Assembly (NCBI RefSeq): GCF_000214175.1
Contig: NC_015564.1
Location: forward strand, 1,550,001 to 1,614,000
Reading direction: 5' to 3'
DNA: 64,000 nt
Source: Hoyosella subflava DQS3-9A1
Lineage (GTDB): Bacteria; Actinomycetota; Actinomycetes; Mycobacteriales; Mycobacteriaceae
Shown here: piece after piece, positions 62,773 through 64,000 of the stretch
How positions within the stretch are numbered: position 1 is the stretch's first letter
Layout: each line of letters opens with the position of its first letter
The notes under the pieces: generated by a model
What the model saw: the letters and a program-made list of their open reading frames with translations, nothing else
Databases searched by the model: none
What the model was told of the DNA's origin: nothing
Translations under genes and position numbers: made by a program

Positions 62773-64000
62773 TCTGCTGCCCGTAGTCGTGCTGCTGCCC
62801 TTGGTGGGCGCGATCCTTACTTCGCTGACGACCCATCTGGGGCCACGGCGGCTGACGCCGTTGATCAGCACGGTGACAACGGCCTTAGTGCTGGCTGCTG
62901 GTTGTGCTGTCGCCTTCCAGGTTGGTTCGTCGGGCCCCCTGATGCTCGTGCTCGGCGGCTGGGAGACACCCGTCGCCATCGCGCTCATGAGTGACGGATT
63001 CAGCGCGGCCATGCTTCTGATGACGGCCGGCGTTGGGCTCGTCGTATGCGTATTCGCATCCGCGACGCCGGAAATCACTGGCGGCTACTGGTTCTGGCCG
63101 CTGTGGCTGTTCCTTTTGGCGGGACTCAACGCGGTGTACGTGTCTGCCGATCTCTTCAATACGTACGTGGCGCTCGAACTTCTCACTGTCGCCGCGGTCG
63201 CACTTGTTGCTCTCGGTGGTCGTGCCGCGCTGCTCCCGGCTCTCCGGTACCTTCTCATTGCGGTCCTTGGCTCCCTTCTCTTCCTGCTCGGTGTCGCACT
63301 GGTGTACGCGGAGACGGGGACCTTAGCTACGTTCGGTGCTGCAGAGGAGACAACCGGGGGACTGGTTCTGCTGGTCGCGCTTGGGGTGATGACGCTCGGT
63401 CTCGCGATCAAGGTGGCGCTCTTCCCCTTGCATTCCTGGTTACCGCCCGCACACGCGGGTGCTCCGGCAGCGGTGAGTCCGCTGATGTCAGCGCTGGTGA
63501 TCAAGGCGGCATTCTTTGTGCTGGCCCGAATGTGGATCAATCTGTCGCAAGGCTCGGCACCCACAGAACTTGCCTATGTTCTGGGTGCGGTGGGATCTGT
63601 CGCCGCGCTCTGGGGCGCTGCTCTGGCGCTTCGGCAAAGCAAGCTGAAACGTGTGGTCGCGTACTCGACCGTCGCTCAGGTGGGGTACTTCTTCCTATTG
63701 TTTCCGCTCGTCATAGCTGGTGACGGTGCTGCTAGCGCGCTGGCCTGGGAAGGCGCGCTGGTGTTCCTGTTCGCGCATGGACTGGCCAAAGCCGCGATGT
63801 TCATGGCGGCGGGCAGCTTCGCCCACGCGCACGGAACCGACGAGCTTGAGCAGCTGCGCGGCGCTGCGGCCCGAATGCCGGTGGCCTCCATGTCGATGGC
63901 CATCGCCGGGGTGAGCCTTGCGGGTCTGCCGCCGACTTTGGCCTTCGTAGGTAAATGGCAGTTGCTTCACGCGTCGATAGAATCCGGACAGTGGTGGTGG
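62765..64000 (+). CDS. mnhD: Mrp antiporter subunit D, 3'-truncated by the window
   Basis: 412 codons from ATG 62765 are open to the window end. This is a proton-translocating NuoN/L-type subunit of the Mrp complex. Signatures: SADLFNTYVALELLTVAAVALVAL, the functional glutamate in VALELLT, GLAIKVALFPLHSWLPPAHAGAPAAVSPLMSALVIKA (with the key lysine and channel residues) and the broken-helix HGLAKAAMFMAAGSF. Many membrane helices run through it. The stop lies beyond the window. Confidence 0.92.
   Translation, partial: MANLLPVVVLLPLVGAILTSLTTHLGPRRLTPLISTVTTALVLAAGCAVAFQVGSSGPLMLVLGGWETPVAIALMSDGFSAAMLLMTAGVGLVVCVFASATPEITGGYWFWPLWLFLLAGLNAVYVSADLFNTYVALELLTVAAVALVALGGRAALLPALRYLLIAVLGSLLFLLGVALVYAETGTLATFGAAEETTGGLVLLVALGVMTLGLAIKVALFPLHSWLPPAHAGAPAAVSPLMSALVIKAAFFVLARMWINLSQGSAPTELAYVLGAVGSVAALWGAALALRQSKLKRVVAYSTVAQVGYFFLLFPLVIAGDGAASALAWEGALVFLFAHGLAKAAMFMAAGSFAHAHGTDELEQLRGAAARMPVASMSMAIAGVSLAGLPPTLAFVGKWQLLHASIESGQWWW

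Overview
The window is GC-rich actinobacterial DNA, most likely from the order Mycobacteriales (mycolic-acid lineage). Its gene order follows the Mycobacterium tuberculosis stretch from uvrB to der (about Rv1633 to Rv1713, from memory): uvrB, a universal stress protein, an MBL hydrolase, uvrA, infC-rpmI-rplT, an rRNA methylase, pheST, argCJBDFRGH, a hydrolase/acyl-CoA ligase fusion of the Rv1683 type, Trm112, mpg, tyrS, the Rv1691-Rv1700 homologues, xerD, parA, scpAB, rluB, cmk and der. An rRNA operon after tyrS is the position of rrnB in fast-growing mycobacteria. I cannot fix the genus; Hoyosella, Rhodococcus, Gordonia or a similar taxon would fit.

Layout. 1-8.8 kb holds nucleotide-excision repair genes (end of uvrB, uvrA) with a stress protein, a small lipoprotein, a HelD/HelR-type RNA polymerase-binding helicase and a DoxX protein with an 11-residue repeat tail. 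8.8-15.4 kb is translation: DUF1844, infC starting at ATC, rpmI, rplT, a SpoU methylase and pheST. 16.0-24.6 kb is a complete arginine operon including its repressor argR, with a tandem ARG-box-like operator at argC. 24.7-30.5 kb carries lipid metabolism, Trm112, mpg and tyrS. 30.6-36.1 kb is a promoter, leader, 16S, 23S and 5S rRNA, with no tRNA in the spacers. 36.2-53.3 kb is a dense, co-directional housekeeping array with many 4-bp stop/start overlaps: glycerol-3-phosphate phosphatase, tlyA, nadK, recN, steA, mctB/steB, pyrG, Nudix, xerD, parA, scpAB, rluB, cmk and der. It ends with tRNA-Pro(GGG) and a strong symmetric terminator.

Beyond 53.4 kb the synteny stops and the content is accessory: a secreted small protein, DUF421, DUF1707 and DUF1801 proteins, an MFS exporter with its TetR regulator and a perfect inverted-repeat operator, a retron-like reverse transcriptase region, a PAS-ANTAR regulator, and the start of an Mrp-type cation/proton antiporter operon (F, G, DUF4040-B, C, D) that runs off the window.

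The most unusual part is 57.99-60.12 kb. A short, relatively AT-rich stretch and an unknown 105-residue ORF precede about 250 bp of hairpin-rich non-coding DNA. That lies directly upstream of a reverse transcriptase resembling myxobacterial retron enzymes. The RT frame is broken just before RT motif 1, so the element is either a decaying retron or makes its enzyme in two pieces. I saw no insertion sequence, phage gene or CRISPR array.
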